From: Maritimibacter sp.
Lineage (GTDB): Bacteria > Pseudomonadota > Alphaproteobacteria > Rhodobacterales > Rhodobacteraceae
Length of the DNA: 64,000 nt
Reading direction: 5' to 3'
Assembly: GCA_017792445.1 (NCBI GenBank)
Contig: CP051232.1
Coordinates: 2,578,001-2,642,000 of the forward strand
Below the pieces are notes generated by a model that made no database searches, was not told the origin of the DNA, and saw nothing but the letters and a program-made list of their open reading frames with translations. Within the stretch, counting starts at the first letter, position 1. Each line of letters begins with the position of its first letter. The translations under genes and the position numbers were made by a program. Below are positions 16,753-26,345 of the stretch, piece after piece.

Positions 16753-17001
16753 ATGACCGACCTGTCCCACCTTGCCGAAACCGGCGCCGAGATCCCGGTG
16801 CGCGTGACGCCCAAGGCGTCGCGCAATACGGTCATCGAAGAAGACGGGCAGATCCGCGTCTACGTCACCACTGTGCCCGAGGGCGGCAAGGCCAATGCGG
16901 CGGTGCAGAAGCTGCTGGCCAAGGCGCTGGGGGTCCCGAAATCCCGGCTGGACCTGATCCGGGGGCAGACGTCGCGCGACAAGGTCTTCCGCATCGCGTG
17001 A
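16753..17001 (+). CDS. DUF167 (YggU-like) family protein
   Basis: This 82-residue soluble protein shows the DUF167 pattern: RVTPKASRNTV, then VYVTTVPEGGKANAAVQKLLAKALGV and RLDLIRGQTSRDK, given here as separate elements. The fold is small alpha/beta and the function is unknown. It is divergent from the deacetylase gene, with 72 bases between the two starts. A dispersed inverted-repeat element follows its stop. Confidence 0.88.
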   Translation: MTDLSHLAETGAEIPVRVTPKASRNTVIEEDGQIRVYVTTVPEGGKANAAVQKLLAKALGVPKSRLDLIRGQTSRDKVFRIA

Positions 17002-17015
17002 CGCGGGCGGCGAAG

Positions 17016-17142
17016 CGAGGGGCCAGCCCCTCGCGCTCCCCGAGGTATTTTCAAAGAGAAGAAAAACAGGCGTCCGCGCTCTTCTTCTCTTCCGAAATAC
17101 CTCGGGGGGAGCGCGCGAAGCGCGTGGGGGGCAGAGCCCCCT
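17016..17142. repeat. Dispersed intergenic element, two copies in inverted orientation between convergent genes
   Basis: Two copies of the core element face each other: CGAGGTATTTTC with AAGAGAAGAA at 17041-17063, and TTCTTCTCTT with GAAATACCTCG at 17082-17104. Each is flanked outside by a GC hairpin (GAGGGG-CCAG-CCCCTC, 17017-17032, and the GGGGGGCAGAGCCCCC region, 17126-17141). The whole can fold into one long cruciform. It lies between the DUF167 and ALDH stops, so it probably works as a bidirectional terminator. T-runs are modest. Confidence 0.72.
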
Positions 17143-17157
17143 GACGCCACTCGGGTC

Positions 17158-19503
17158 TTACTCGCCGTAGGGAACCCAGACGGTTTTTACCTCGGTCGCC
17201 GCGGCGAGCCAGCTGCGGCCCTCTGCTGCGCTCCAGTCCGTGTTGCGGCCGTTGTTGACCCATGTGCGCTTGAGATTGCCCGCCGCCTCGCGCTCGATCA
17301 CGCCCGAGAGGTCGGAGGACGAGAAGCTCCAGACCGCATCCACGTCCATGTGGCCCGCAAGCTGCGGGGCCAGTTCGGTGTGGCTGCCGGTGACGATGTT
17401 GGCGACGCCGGCGGGAACGTCGGAGGTTTCGAGCAGCTGGTAGAAGTCGGTGGCGGCCAGCGGGTAGGGCTCGGACGCCACGGCGACCAGCCGGTTGCCC
17501 ATCGCAAGTGCCGCGCCAAGGACCGAAACCAGCCCCAGAAGCGGCGCGTCGTCGGCGCAGAAGGCGCCGATCACGCCCACCGGTTCGTTCACCGCGACGG
17601 CGAGGCCGCGCAGGGGCACGCCCTTGGCGGCGCCGTCGTACTTGTCCGCCCAGGCCGCGCTGGAGAACAGCCGCGAGACCGAGGCCGCGACCTCGGCATC
17701 TGCCGCCTTGGCGCTGGCGCCGGTCATGTCGTGCAGCCGCCCGGCGAACTCTTCGGCGCGGGCCGACAGGTTCTCGGCGAGGTAGTAGAGGATCTGCGCC
17801 CTGAGGTGCCCGGTGGATTTCGACCAGCCCGAAGCGCCGCGGGCGGCCTCGACCGCGTTGCGCAGGTCCTTGCGGTTGCCGATGGGGGCGTGGCCCAGAA
17901 GCTTGCCCTTGGGCGACCAGACCGGGCGGGAATAGCCGCCGTCGGGCCGCGCCTGCTTGCCGCCGATGTACAGCTTGGCGGTGCGGTCCAGCCCGTCGAC
18001 GCCTGCGTCCTTCGGCGCGGCGACGGCGGGGACGGGTTTCAGCGCCTTGGTCTCGGTCGCGGGGCGGGTGTAGGCCATCAGCCCTTCCCAGCCGCCTTCA
18101 CGCCCGAAGCCGCTTTCGCGCACGCCGCCGAACCCGGCGGCCGCGTCGAACATGTTGGTGCCGTTCACCCAGACCACGCCCGCCACCAGCTTGGGCGCGA
18201 CGTCGAGCGCGAGGTTCACGTTCTCGGACCAGACCGACGCGGCCAGCCCGTAGCGGGTGTTGTTCGCCAGTTGCACCGCTTCCGCCGGCGTGCGGAAGGT
18301 GGTCGACACCAGCACCGGGCCGAAGATTTCTTCCTGCATCAGCGGATCCGCGGCCTCGAGCCCCGAGATCAGCGTCGGCGGATAGAAGCACCCGCCCTCG
18401 GGCATCGCGCAGGAGGCATGGTGGACGTCGCCCGCGGTGCCTTTCACCAGCGAGGCGATGCGGTCCAGTTGCACCGGGTCCACGATGGCGCCGACGTCGA
18501 TGCACTTGTCCAGCGGGTCGCCAAGGCGCAGCCCGTCCATGCGGCGTTTCAGCTTCTCGTGGAAACGGTCGGCGATGCCTTCCTGCACCAGCAGGCGCGA
18601 GCCTGCGCAGCAGACCTGCCCGCCATTGAACCAGATCGCATCCACCAGCCCCTCGATCGCGCTGTCCATGTCGGCGTCGTCGAAGACGATGTAGGGCGAC
18701 TTGCCGCCAAGCTCGAGCGTCAGCGCCTTGCCGGACCCGGCGGTCGCCTTGCGGATCGCGCGACCCACCTCGGTCGAGCCGGTGAAGGCGATCTTGTCGA
18801 TGTCGTCGTGGGTCACGATCATCTCGCCCACCGCGCCGTCGCCGGTGACGATGTTGACCACGCCCTTCGGCAGCCCCGCCTCGCGGCACAGGTCGGCGAA
18901 CAGCAGCGCGGTCAGCGAGGTGTATTCCGCCGGTTTCAGCACCACCGTGTTGCCCATCGCGATGGCGGGCGCGACTTTCCACGCCAGCATCAGAAGCGGG
19001 AAGTTCCACGGGATGATCTGGCCGCAGACGCCAAGCGCCTCGCGGCCGGGCAGTTCGGCCTCCATCAACTGGGCCATGCCGGCGTGATAGTAGAAATGGC
19101 GGGCGACCAGCGGGATGTCGATGTCGCGGCTCTCGCGGATCGGCTTGCCGTTGTCGAGCGTCTCCAGCACCGCCAGCAGGCGGGCGTGCTTCTGCACCAG
19201 CCGGGCGAGGGCGTAGAGGTATTTCGCCCGCGCGTGGCCGGGCAGCTTCGCCCATTTCGGCTGGGCCTTGCGGGCAGCGGCGACGGCGGCGTCGACGTCG
19301 GCCTGCGTGGCTTGGGAGAGGGTGGCGAGGACTTCTCCGGTGGCGGGGTTTTTCGACGGAAAACCGTCGCCCGGGTCGGTCATGTGACCGTCGATGAAAT
19401 GGCCGAAGCGGTCACCGCCGTCGACCAGCCACGCCAGCGCTTCGGCGGCGCTTTCGGGGGCGGGGCCGTAGTCCATGCTGTCGAAGATCTCGGGTACGTT
19501 CAT
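17158..19503 (-). CDS. Aldehyde dehydrogenase 16-type two-domain protein
   Basis: This 781-residue protein contains two aldehyde dehydrogenase domains. The first (about 30-490) is complete: PWNFPL with Asn167, GSTEVG at 242-247, general base Glu264 in LELGGKSP and catalytic Cys298 in GGQVCCAGSR. The second (about 510-781) has the fold pattern (VNEPVGVIGAF, LAMGNRLV) but no Glu/Cys catalytic motifs and is short. That architecture matches ALDH16, where the second domain is non-catalytic and helps build the dimer. A bacterial ALDH16 structure comes, as I recall, from the related genus Loktanella. The deoC gene lies just upstream on the same strand, so it may oxidise the acetaldehyde that DeoC releases. 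The gap is 66 bases. Confidence 0.9.
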   Translation of the reverse strand: MNVPEIFDSMDYGPAPESAAEALAWLVDGGDRFGHFIDGHMTDPGDGFPSKNPATGEVLATLSQATQADVDAAVAAARKAQPKWAKLPGHARAKYLYALARLVQKHARLLAVLETLDNGKPIRESRDIDIPLVARHFYYHAGMAQLMEAELPGREALGVCGQIIPWNFPLLMLAWKVAPAIAMGNTVVLKPAEYTSLTALLFADLCREAGLPKGVVNIVTGDGAVGEMIVTHDDIDKIAFTGSTEVGRAIRKATAGSGKALTLELGGKSPYIVFDDADMDSAIEGLVDAIWFNGGQVCCAGSRLLVQEGIADRFHEKLKRRMDGLRLGDPLDKCIDVGAIVDPVQLDRIASLVKGTAGDVHHASCAMPEGGCFYPPTLISGLEAADPLMQEEIFGPVLVSTTFRTPAEAVQLANNTRYGLAASVWSENVNLALDVAPKLVAGVVWVNGTNMFDAAAGFGGVRESGFGREGGWEGLMAYTRPATETKALKPVPAVAAPKDAGVDGLDRTAKLYIGGKQARPDGGYSRPVWSPKGKLLGHAPIGNRKDLRNAVEAARGASGWSKSTGHLRAQILYYLAENLSARAEEFAGRLHDMTGASAKAADAEVAASVSRLFSSAAWADKYDGAAKGVPLRGLAVAVNEPVGVIGAFCADDAPLLGLVSVLGAALAMGNRLVAVASEPYPLAATDFYQLLETSDVPAGVANIVTGSHTELAPQLAGHMDVDAVWSFSSSDLSGVIEREAAGNLKRTWVNNGRNTDWSAAEGRSWLAAATEVKTVWVPYGE

Positions 19504-19569
19504 CTGCTCTATCCCTCGCCTCTGAGGTTCGTTCCGCTCTGCCCGAACCGGGTTCGGGCATGGTCCGCA

Positions 19570-20577
19570 CTAGCCGATCGCGTGGCGGTAGCTGGCCGAG
19601 TAGCGGCCGGTCACGTGGTGTTCCAGCTGGCGCTCGATATCGCCCAGCAGCGACGACGCGCCAAAGCGGAACAGGTCGGGCTGAAGCCAGCGGTTGCCAA
19701 GCTCGTCCTTGATCAGCGCAAGGTAGGTCAGCGCGTCCTTCGCCTTGGAAATGCCGCCCGCGGGCTTGTAGCCGATGCGATAGCCGGTCTCGTCGAAGTA
19801 ATCCCGCAGCGCGCGGATCATCACCAGCGACACCGGCAGGGTGGCGTTCACCGACTCCTTGCCGGTCGAGGTCTTGATGAAATCCGCCCCCGCCATCATG
19901 CAGACCAGCGAGGCACGGGCGACGTTGCGCAGCGAACCCAGTTCGCCGGTGGCAAGGATCGCCTTCACATGGGCGTCGCCGCAGGCTTCGCGCATCGCCT
20001 TCATCTCGTCGTACAGCGCCTGCCAGTTGCCGGTCAGCACATGGCGGCGCGAGATGACGATATCGATCTCGCGGGCGCCTGCCTTCACGCTTTCGCCGAT
20101 CTCGGCGATGCGCAGGGGCAGGGGCGACAGGCCCGCCGGAAACCCGGTGGACACGGCGGCGACCGGGATGCCGGTGCCTTCCAGGGCGTCGACGGCGGTG
20201 GGGACCATGTCGTGATAGACGCAGACGGCGCCGGTGTGGATCGGCCCCATGCCAAGCGCGTCCAGGAGGTCCTGACGCACCGGCTGGCGCGCCTTGGCGC
20301 ACAGGCGGCGGACACGGCCGGGGGTGTCGTCACCGGCCAGCGTGGTCAGGTCGATACAGGTGATCGCCTTCAGAAGCCACGCGGCCTGATACTCTTTCTT
20401 GACCGACCGGCGGCCGGGCAGGGTGGCGGCACGCCGCTCGATCGCCGAGGTGTTGGCGCGGGCCGACAGGACCCAGTCGAGGTCGAGCGCCATGCCCGGG
20501 TTGCGGGCTTCGTGAACCTGCGGCAGGTGAGACGTCGTTTCGTCACGGCCGACTTCGCGGATGGTGGACTGTTTCAC
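19570..20577 (-). CDS. deoC: Deoxyribose-phosphate aldolase
   Basis: The protein has 335 residues from a GTG at 20577, which follows a clear GGAGGAG. It is the longer DeoC form found in animals and many proteobacteria. The Schiff-base lysine lies in ADFIKTSTGKE, an acidic active-site segment is in AREIDIVISRR, and the phosphate-binding glycine region is KPAGGISKAKDA. It cleaves 2-deoxyribose-5-phosphate to acetaldehyde and glyceraldehyde-3-phosphate. The downstream ALDH16-type gene is consistent with removal of acetaldehyde. The ATG-less start is supported by the strong ribosome binding site and by homology beginning there. Confidence 0.93.
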   Translation of the reverse strand: MKQSTIREVGRDETTSHLPQVHEARNPGMALDLDWVLSARANTSAIERRAATLPGRRSVKKEYQAAWLLKAITCIDLTTLAGDDTPGRVRRLCAKARQPVRQDLLDALGMGPIHTGAVCVYHDMVPTAVDALEGTGIPVAAVSTGFPAGLSPLPLRIAEIGESVKAGAREIDIVISRRHVLTGNWQALYDEMKAMREACGDAHVKAILATGELGSLRNVARASLVCMMAGADFIKTSTGKESVNATLPVSLVMIRALRDYFDETGYRIGYKPAGGISKAKDALTYLALIKDELGNRWLQPDLFRFGASSLLGDIERQLEHHVTGRYSASYRHAIG

Positions 20578-20683
20578 CGCGGCTCCTCCGTTCGCGCTGT
20601 TGTCAGCGGCGAAAGTCGCATGGGGCGGTGGTGAAGACAAGACGGGCAAGGCGCGGGTGGCGACGCCTTGCCCCGTTTTCCGG

Positions 20684-21178
20684 TCAGGCCGTGACAAGCA
20701 TCCGGGCGGCGGTGCCGTAGCGGGTGACGAAGACCATGTTCCAGCCTGTCTCGTACCCGGCGTGCCGCGCGGCGGCGGTGTCGGCAAGCGCCTCCCAGTT
20801 GTCATGCACCAGCGTCACCTTGGTTCCGTCGGCCACCACGTCGAAGCTGACGCTGACGTGGCTTGCGGTCTCTTCGGGCTGGCCGACGTGCCATGTCATG
20901 CCGAACCTTTCGCCCGGCTTCCATTCGGTGACGCGGCCCCAGGGCGCGGTGGTGCCGTCGGGCTTTGTCTCGAACACCGGACCGCCCTCGGCAGGGGTGA
21001 CGGTCACGCGGCGAGCGGGCGCGCCATCCTGCGCCGACAGCGAGTGGCTGTCGAGCGGCCACCAGTCCGACATCTCGTCGGTGAAAAGCCGGAAGGCGCG
21101 GCGCGGGTCAAGCGGCACGGTGACGGTTTTCACGATAGGCGCCAGCGGGGCGGGGGAGGTCTTCGCGGCGGCGGTCAT
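20684..21178 (-). CDS. SRPBCC/AHSA1 domain protein
   Basis: This 164-residue protein has an AHSA1 (START-like) fold: VKTVTVPLDPRRAFRLFTDEMSDWW at the start (given as one family motif region), TEWKPGERFGMTWHVG in the middle, and TKVTLVHDNWEAL late. Such proteins bind hydrophobic ligands or act as stress-linked co-chaperone-like factors. The start at 21178 overlaps the stop of the ArsR-type gene (ATGA). ArsR-AHSA1 gene pairs are common, with the regulator controlling its partner. The ligand is unknown. Confidence 0.87.
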   Translation of the reverse strand: MTAAAKTSPAPLAPIVKTVTVPLDPRRAFRLFTDEMSDWWPLDSHSLSAQDGAPARRVTVTPAEGGPVFETKPDGTTAPWGRVTEWKPGERFGMTWHVGQPEETASHVSVSFDVVADGTKVTLVHDNWEALADTAAARHAGYETGWNMVFVTRYGTAARMLVTA

Positions 21179-21507
21179 TGGGGCGTCTCCTTTCGGGCGA
21201 TTTCTCGGGCGATGTCGTGTGCGCGGGCGGCGAAGCTGTCGAGCGCGTCGCCCCACAGGCGGTCGAGCCATGCGCGAAGGTCGTCCAGACCCTCGGGCGC
21301 AAGGCGATACAGGCGGCGGGTCCCGGCGGGTTCCACCAGCAACAGGCCCGCGTCCGACAGCACCTTCAGATGCTGCGACACCGCCGGCCGGCTGATCGGC
21401 AGGTCGCGGGCCAGAGCGCTGACCGCAAGCGGGCCGTCCCGCAGGCGTTCCAGCAGGTGGCGTCGGGTCGGATCGGCGAGCGCGGTAAGGGTCATTTCGT
21501 AAGACAT
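21175..21507 (-). CDS. ArsR-family transcriptional regulator
   Basis: This 110-residue winged-helix repressor has LADPTRRHLLERLRDGPLAVSALA and the recognition helix ISRPAVSQHLKVLSDAGLL, as typical family elements. There is no obvious Cys/His metal site, so it belongs to the metal-independent ArsR group that pairs with AHSA1 genes. A perfect 7+7 inverted repeat abuts the start codon at 21508-21522, a good candidate for autoregulation. It is divergent from clpP. Confidence 0.9.
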   Translation of the reverse strand: MSYEMTLTALADPTRRHLLERLRDGPLAVSALARDLPISRPAVSQHLKVLSDAGLLLVEPAGTRRLYRLAPEGLDDLRAWLDRLWGDALDSFAARAHDIAREIARKETPQ

Positions 21508-21522
21508 GACTTACCGTAAGTC
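21508..21522. promoter_or_regulatory. Candidate operator for the ArsR-type regulator
   Basis: GACTTAC-C-GTAAGTC is a perfect 7-base inverted repeat around one central base, directly next to the regulator's ATG. A further CTTACG half-site follows at about 21527-21532. Its position would let bound protein block transcription or translation initiation of the arsR-AHSA1 pair. Confidence 0.6.
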
Positions 21523-21665
21523 GGGGCTTACGCTTCTGTCAAGTGCATGCTAGCCTCGATTCGGTTACCAACAGGTCCGGGGTGCCCTTGCAGGCCTCCC
21601 CGGGCGTGAATAAGACTCTGTTGACGCATCACCGGGTAGACCGGTGCAGGGAAAAGGCAGGCACG

Positions 21666-22304
21666 ATGAGAGACCCGATCGACCAGTTCAACGATTTCAC
21701 CAGCAACCTCGTCCCGATGGTGGTCGAACAGACCAGCCGCGGAGAGCGTGCGTACGACATCTTCTCGCGCCTCCTGAAGGAGCGGATCATCTTCCTGAAC
21801 GGTCCCGTTCACGACGGCATGGCCTCGCTCATCGTGGCGCAGCTTCTGTTCCTCGAGTCCGAGAACCCGAAGAAAGAGATTTCGATGTACATCAACAGCC
21901 CGGGCGGGGTCGTGACCTCGGGGCTGTCGATCTACGACACCATGCAGTACGTCCGCCCGCCGGTGTCGACGCTGATCGTGGGGCAGGCGGCCTCGATGGG
22001 CTCGCTGCTGGCCTGCTCCGGCGCCGCCGGGATGCGGTTCGCGCTGCCGAACGCCCGCATCATGGTTCACCAGCCCTCGGGCGGTTACCAGGGCCAGGCG
22101 ACGGACATCATGATCCACGCCAACGAGACGCAGAAGCTGAAGCAGCGCCTGAACGAGATCTACTCGAAGCACTCCGGTCAGCCGGTCGAGGCGGTCGAAG
22201 CGGCGCTGGAGCGCGACAACTTCATGTCGCCGCAGGAAGCGCTGGAGTGGGGCCATCTCGACGAGATCGTCGAAAGCCGCGCCCAGCCCGAAGGAGACAA
22301 GTGA
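21666..22304 (+). CDS. clpP: ATP-dependent Clp protease proteolytic subunit
   Basis: This 212-residue serine protease has the catalytic triad Ser110 ([10 protein letters not shown]), His135 (MVHQPSGG) and Asp184 (ERDNFMS). The start at 21666 gives the expected ClpP length with a short propeptide ([10 protein letters not shown]). It forms the tetradecameric proteolytic chamber that ClpX feeds. The clpX gene lies 143 bases downstream with an apparently separate promoter region, the usual alphaproteobacterial layout. The 158-base gap upstream is shared with the divergent arsR gene. Confidence 0.97.
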   Translation: MRDPIDQFNDFTSNLVPMVVEQTSRGERAYDIFSRLLKERIIFLNGPVHDGMASLIVAQLLFLESENPKKEISMYINSPGGVVTSGLSIYDTMQYVRPPVSTLIVGQAASMGSLLACSGAAGMRFALPNARIMVHQPSGGYQGQATDIMIHANETQKLKQRLNEIYSKHSGQPVEAVEAALERDNFMSPQEALEWGHLDEIVESRAQPEGDK

Positions 22305-22447
22305 GCACGGAAAACGTGACCTGCGCGTGACAAGTTTTGCGTTGTACCCCCTTGGGGTCTGTCCTAGGCTTTGGGGCAAGGCAGGTACGTTGAAGTTCGA
22401 CACGGTCGGTAAGGCCGTGGAGCTATCGGGCTCAGAGGTTTGAGATT

Positions 22448-23713
<1,266 letters not shown>

Positions 23714-23717
23714 TCCC

Positions 23718-24101
23718 GTGAAACGCGTTTTCTCCGGCTCGCCTTACGAGGCAAAGATCGGATACTGCAGAGCCGTCCTCGCGGGCGGCTTTGTGCATGT
23801 TGCGGGGACCACCGGGGCCGACCTCGAAACCGGCGAGATGCCCGACGACGTCGTCACCCAGTGCCGCAACACGCTGGCCCGCATCGGCGCCGCGCTGGAA
23901 GAGGTCGGCGCGGGATTCGCGGATGCGGTGCGGGTGCGGTACATCCTGCCGAATCCCGATGACTTCGAGCCCTGTTGGCCGCTTCTGCGCGAAGCATTCG
24001 GCGACAATCCGCCTGTAGCTACCATGATTGTTTCCGGCCTGATCCATCCCGCGATGAAGATCGAGATCGAGTTGATGGCCCTCGATCCCTCGGCTCGCTG
24101 A
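23718..24101 (+). CDS. RidA/YjgF family protein (non-canonical)
   Basis: This 127-residue RidA-fold protein starts with a GTG at 23718, four bases after the clpX stop. Visible elements are GGFVHVAGTTGADLETGEMP and MKIEIELMAL at the C-terminus. As in the other RidA gene of this window, the canonical arginine segment is replaced (PPVATMIVSGLIHP), so imine hydrolysis of the classic type is doubtful. Readthrough from clpX seems likely. Function beyond membership of the Rid superfamily is unknown. Confidence 0.85.
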   Translation: MKRVFSGSPYEAKIGYCRAVLAGGFVHVAGTTGADLETGEMPDDVVTQCRNTLARIGAALEEVGAGFADAVRVRYILPNPDDFEPCWPLLREAFGDNPPVATMIVSGLIHPAMKIEIELMALDPSAR

Positions 24102-24219
24102 CCTGCCGGAGCCGGTCTGCCGGTCCCTGCTGACAGGGCGTCCTGCGGAAATATCAGACCGCGGATTGAGCGGCGGGCCTCAGAGGTCTAGGGTGGGGGT
24201 AAGCCAGCCCGGAGAAGTC

Positions 24220-24816
24220 ATGGAACGTATCGACTTCTGGTATTCGATCGGCAGTACGTATTCGTACCTGACCGTCATGCGCATCCGGGACGTCGCCTGG
24301 GCGACCGGCGTGGATCTCAGGTGGCGGCCCTTCAACGTGCGCGAGATCATGGTCGCGCAGAACAATATCCCCTTCAAGGACAAGCCGGTGAAGACCGCCT
24401 ACATGTGGCGCGACATCGAACGGCGCGCGGCGATGTACGGATTGCCCGCGCGGCTGCCGGCGCCCTACCCGCTGGAGGGGCTGGAACTCGCCAACCGCGT
24501 CGCCTTGCTGGGGGTGGAGCAGGGCTGGGCCGAGGCTTTCACGGTCGAAAGCTATCGCATGTGGTTTCAGGACGGCCTTCCCGCTGGCAGCGAGCCGAAC
24601 ATCTCGGAAGCGCTGCGGCTGGCGGATCAGGACCCGGACGCGGTGTTGGAAGAGGCCCGCGGTCACGCCGCAGGCGCCGACCTCGCCGCGCAGACCGAGG
24701 CCTGCAAGGCGATGGGCGTCTTCGGCTCACCCAGTTTCGTTGTGCATGGCGAGGTGTTCTGGGGCGACGACCGGCTGGACGACGCGCTGGCCTGGGCGGT
24801 TTCGGGTCATCTCTGA
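24220..24816 (+). CDS. 2-hydroxychromene-2-carboxylate isomerase / DsbA-like thioredoxin-fold protein
   Basis: This 198-residue protein begins MERIDFWYSIGSTYSYL, the pattern of the DsbA-like HCCA isomerase family with serine in place of the CxxC motif. Later elements are LANRVALLGVEQGW and AMGVFGSPSFVVHGEVFWGDDRL, where the cis-proline loop GSPSF is typical. Members use glutathione to isomerise aromatic catabolic intermediates, though many have unknown substrates. There is no signal peptide, so it is cytosolic. No aromatic pathway genes are adjacent. Confidence 0.85.
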   Translation: MERIDFWYSIGSTYSYLTVMRIRDVAWATGVDLRWRPFNVREIMVAQNNIPFKDKPVKTAYMWRDIERRAAMYGLPARLPAPYPLEGLELANRVALLGVEQGWAEAFTVESYRMWFQDGLPAGSEPNISEALRLADQDPDAVLEEARGHAAGADLAAQTEACKAMGVFGSPSFVVHGEVFWGDDRLDDALAWAVSGHL

Positions 24817-24954
24817 CGCCCCCGCGCGGTGCAAGCTTCCCTTCACCCTTTCCTGATAGCGCAGGCCCGGCGCCCCGCTGCCGCGCGCGGCCTTGTCACT
24901 GGACCTCCGCGCGCGCATGGGTCATACCGGGGCCAGCAATTTCCGGAGGTGCCG

Positions 24955-25338
24955 ATGGGCATTCTGAACACGCTGCTGCGGGCGGTGACCTGGTGGAACG
25001 GTCAGACGCTGAACACCCAGTTCTGGACCTGGCGTCACGGCACCAAGGTCGGTGAAGACGCGGAAGGCAATGTCTTCTACCAGTCCGAAGGCGGCAAACG
25101 CCGCTGGGTGATCTATAACGGCGAGGCCGAGGCAAGCCGCGTGAGCCCCGAATGGCACGGCTGGCTGCACCACACCTTCGACGCGCCCCCGACTGAGGCC
25201 CCGCTGAAGCACAAGGCGTGGGAAAAGCCGCATCAGGAAAACCTCACGGGCACCATGCTGGCCTATGCGCCGCCGGGCTCGATCCGCCGCCCAGAGCCGG
25301 TGGAGCGGTCCGATTACGAGGCTTGGCAGCCGGAGTGA
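24955..25338 (+). CDS. NADH:ubiquinone oxidoreductase NDUFA12-type accessory subunit
   Basis: This 127-residue protein matches the NDUFA12/B17.2 family: [21 protein letters not shown] and [20 protein letters not shown] (as separate elements) and [10 protein letters not shown] are characteristic. In alphaproteobacteria it is a supernumerary complex I subunit shared with mitochondria. CGGAGG lies just upstream of the ATG at 24955. It is followed after three bases by an mlaD-like gene and then DUF2155, a conserved alphaproteobacterial gene order. Confidence 0.92.
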   Translation: MGILNTLLRAVTWWNGQTLNTQFWTWRHGTKVGEDAEGNVFYQSEGGKRRWVIYNGEAEASRVSPEWHGWLHHTFDAPPTEAPLKHKAWEKPHQENLTGTMLAYAPPGSIRRPEPVERSDYEAWQPE

Positions 25339-25341
25339 TCC

Positions 25342-25812
25342 ATGGCTGAACGTGCAACCGAAGTGATCGTTGGCGGCGCCGTGCTGGCGGTCGCCGCCGT
25401 GTTTCTCGTGTACGCGGGGCAAGTCTCGGGTGTCATGGGCGGCAGCCGCGAACTGGCCGAATACCACGCCTCGTTCCGCTCGGTCGAAGGCGTGTCGGTC
25501 GGCACCGACGTGCGCATGGCCGGCGTGAAGGTCGGCACCGTGACGGGCATGCAGCTTGATCCCACCACCTTCCGGGCCGAGACCGTGTTCACGGTCGACG
25601 ACAGCATCCGCCTGCCGCAGGACACCGCGGTCGCCATCAGTTCCGAAGGGCTGCTGGGCGGCAGCTTCCTCGAGATCGTGCCGGGCGGCATGTTCGAGGA
25701 ATACGAACCCGGGGACGAAATCTACGACACCCAAAGCTCGGTCAGCCTGATCAGCCTGCTGCTGAAATTCGTAGGCGGCGGCGGTGATGGCGCCGGAGAG
25801 GCGACCGAATGA
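25342..25812 (+). CDS. mlaD: MlaD-family lipid-binding protein (Mla intermembrane transport)
   Basis: This 156-residue protein has one N-terminal membrane helix (about 7-26) and an MCE/MlaD domain: FRSVEGVSVGTDVRMAGVKVG and AVAISSEGLLGGSFLEIVPGG (as typical elements). MlaD forms the periplasmic hexamer of the Mla system that moves phospholipids between membranes. The MlaE/MlaF partners are not in this window. Its stop overlaps the start of the DUF2155 gene (ATGA), so these two are coupled. Confidence 0.9.
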   Translation: MAERATEVIVGGAVLAVAAVFLVYAGQVSGVMGGSRELAEYHASFRSVEGVSVGTDVRMAGVKVGTVTGMQLDPTTFRAETVFTVDDSIRLPQDTAVAISSEGLLGGSFLEIVPGGMFEEYEPGDEIYDTQSSVSLISLLLKFVGGGGDGAGEATE

Positions 25813-26345
25813 TCCGCATCCTCGCGTTGGCCGCCGCTCTTGCGCTGTCGGCCGTGGCCGTGGCCGCACAGCAGGGCAACGGCGTGCTGATCGTCCCGCC
25901 CGAGCAGGACGGCAACATCATCCCCCCGGGCCAGCGCCTGCAGGACGGCACCGTGCTGGAACGGATGGACGACGGCTCGCTGCTGGAACCCGACCTGGAC
26001 CTTGAATTCATTCCGGACGACGTCGAACCCGTGGCGCCGCCGGTCCGCGCCGTCACCGCCTCTGGCGGCGTGGTGCGCGTGCTGGACCGCACCGCGAACC
26101 AGGTGGTCGACATCGAGATGGGGAACGGCGACACGCAGGGCCTCGGCAAATTGCAGGTCACGCTCGGCGGCTGCCGCTATCCCGAGGACAACCCGTCGGG
26201 TGATGCCTACGCCTATCTCGTGATCCGCGAGGCGGGCGAGGAAGTGCCGGTGTTCGAAGGCTGGATGGTGGCGTCCTCGCCGGCGCTGAACGCGCTCGAC
26301 CATCCGCGCTACGACGTCTGGGTCCTGCGCTGCAATATGTCCTGA
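25809..26345 (+). CDS. DUF2155 domain-containing exported protein
   Basis: This 178-residue protein has a signal peptide of about 20 residues (MIRILALAAALALSAVAVAA). A low-complexity linker follows, and then the DUF2155 domain from about residue 75 (VVRVLDRTANQVVDIEMGNG; later GWMVASSPALNALDHPRYDVW, in parts). The C-terminal cysteine and an internal one in GGCRYP may form a disulfide. It is periplasmic and of unknown function. It overlaps mlaD by four bases, and its 3' end overlaps the convergent aat gene by 37 bases. Confidence 0.88.
   Translation: MIRILALAAALALSAVAVAAQQGNGVLIVPPEQDGNIIPPGQRLQDGTVLERMDDGSLLEPDLDLEFIPDDVEPVAPPVRAVTASGGVVRVLDRTANQVVDIEMGNGDTQGLGKLQVTLGGCRYPEDNPSGDAYAYLVIREAGEEVPVFEGWMVASSPALNALDHPRYDVWVLRCNMS

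Noticed and set aside
17350-20634. 1094-codon plus-strand frame
   Set aside because: It runs antisense through the ALDH16 and deoC genes, both with intact catalytic motifs; GC-rich shadow.
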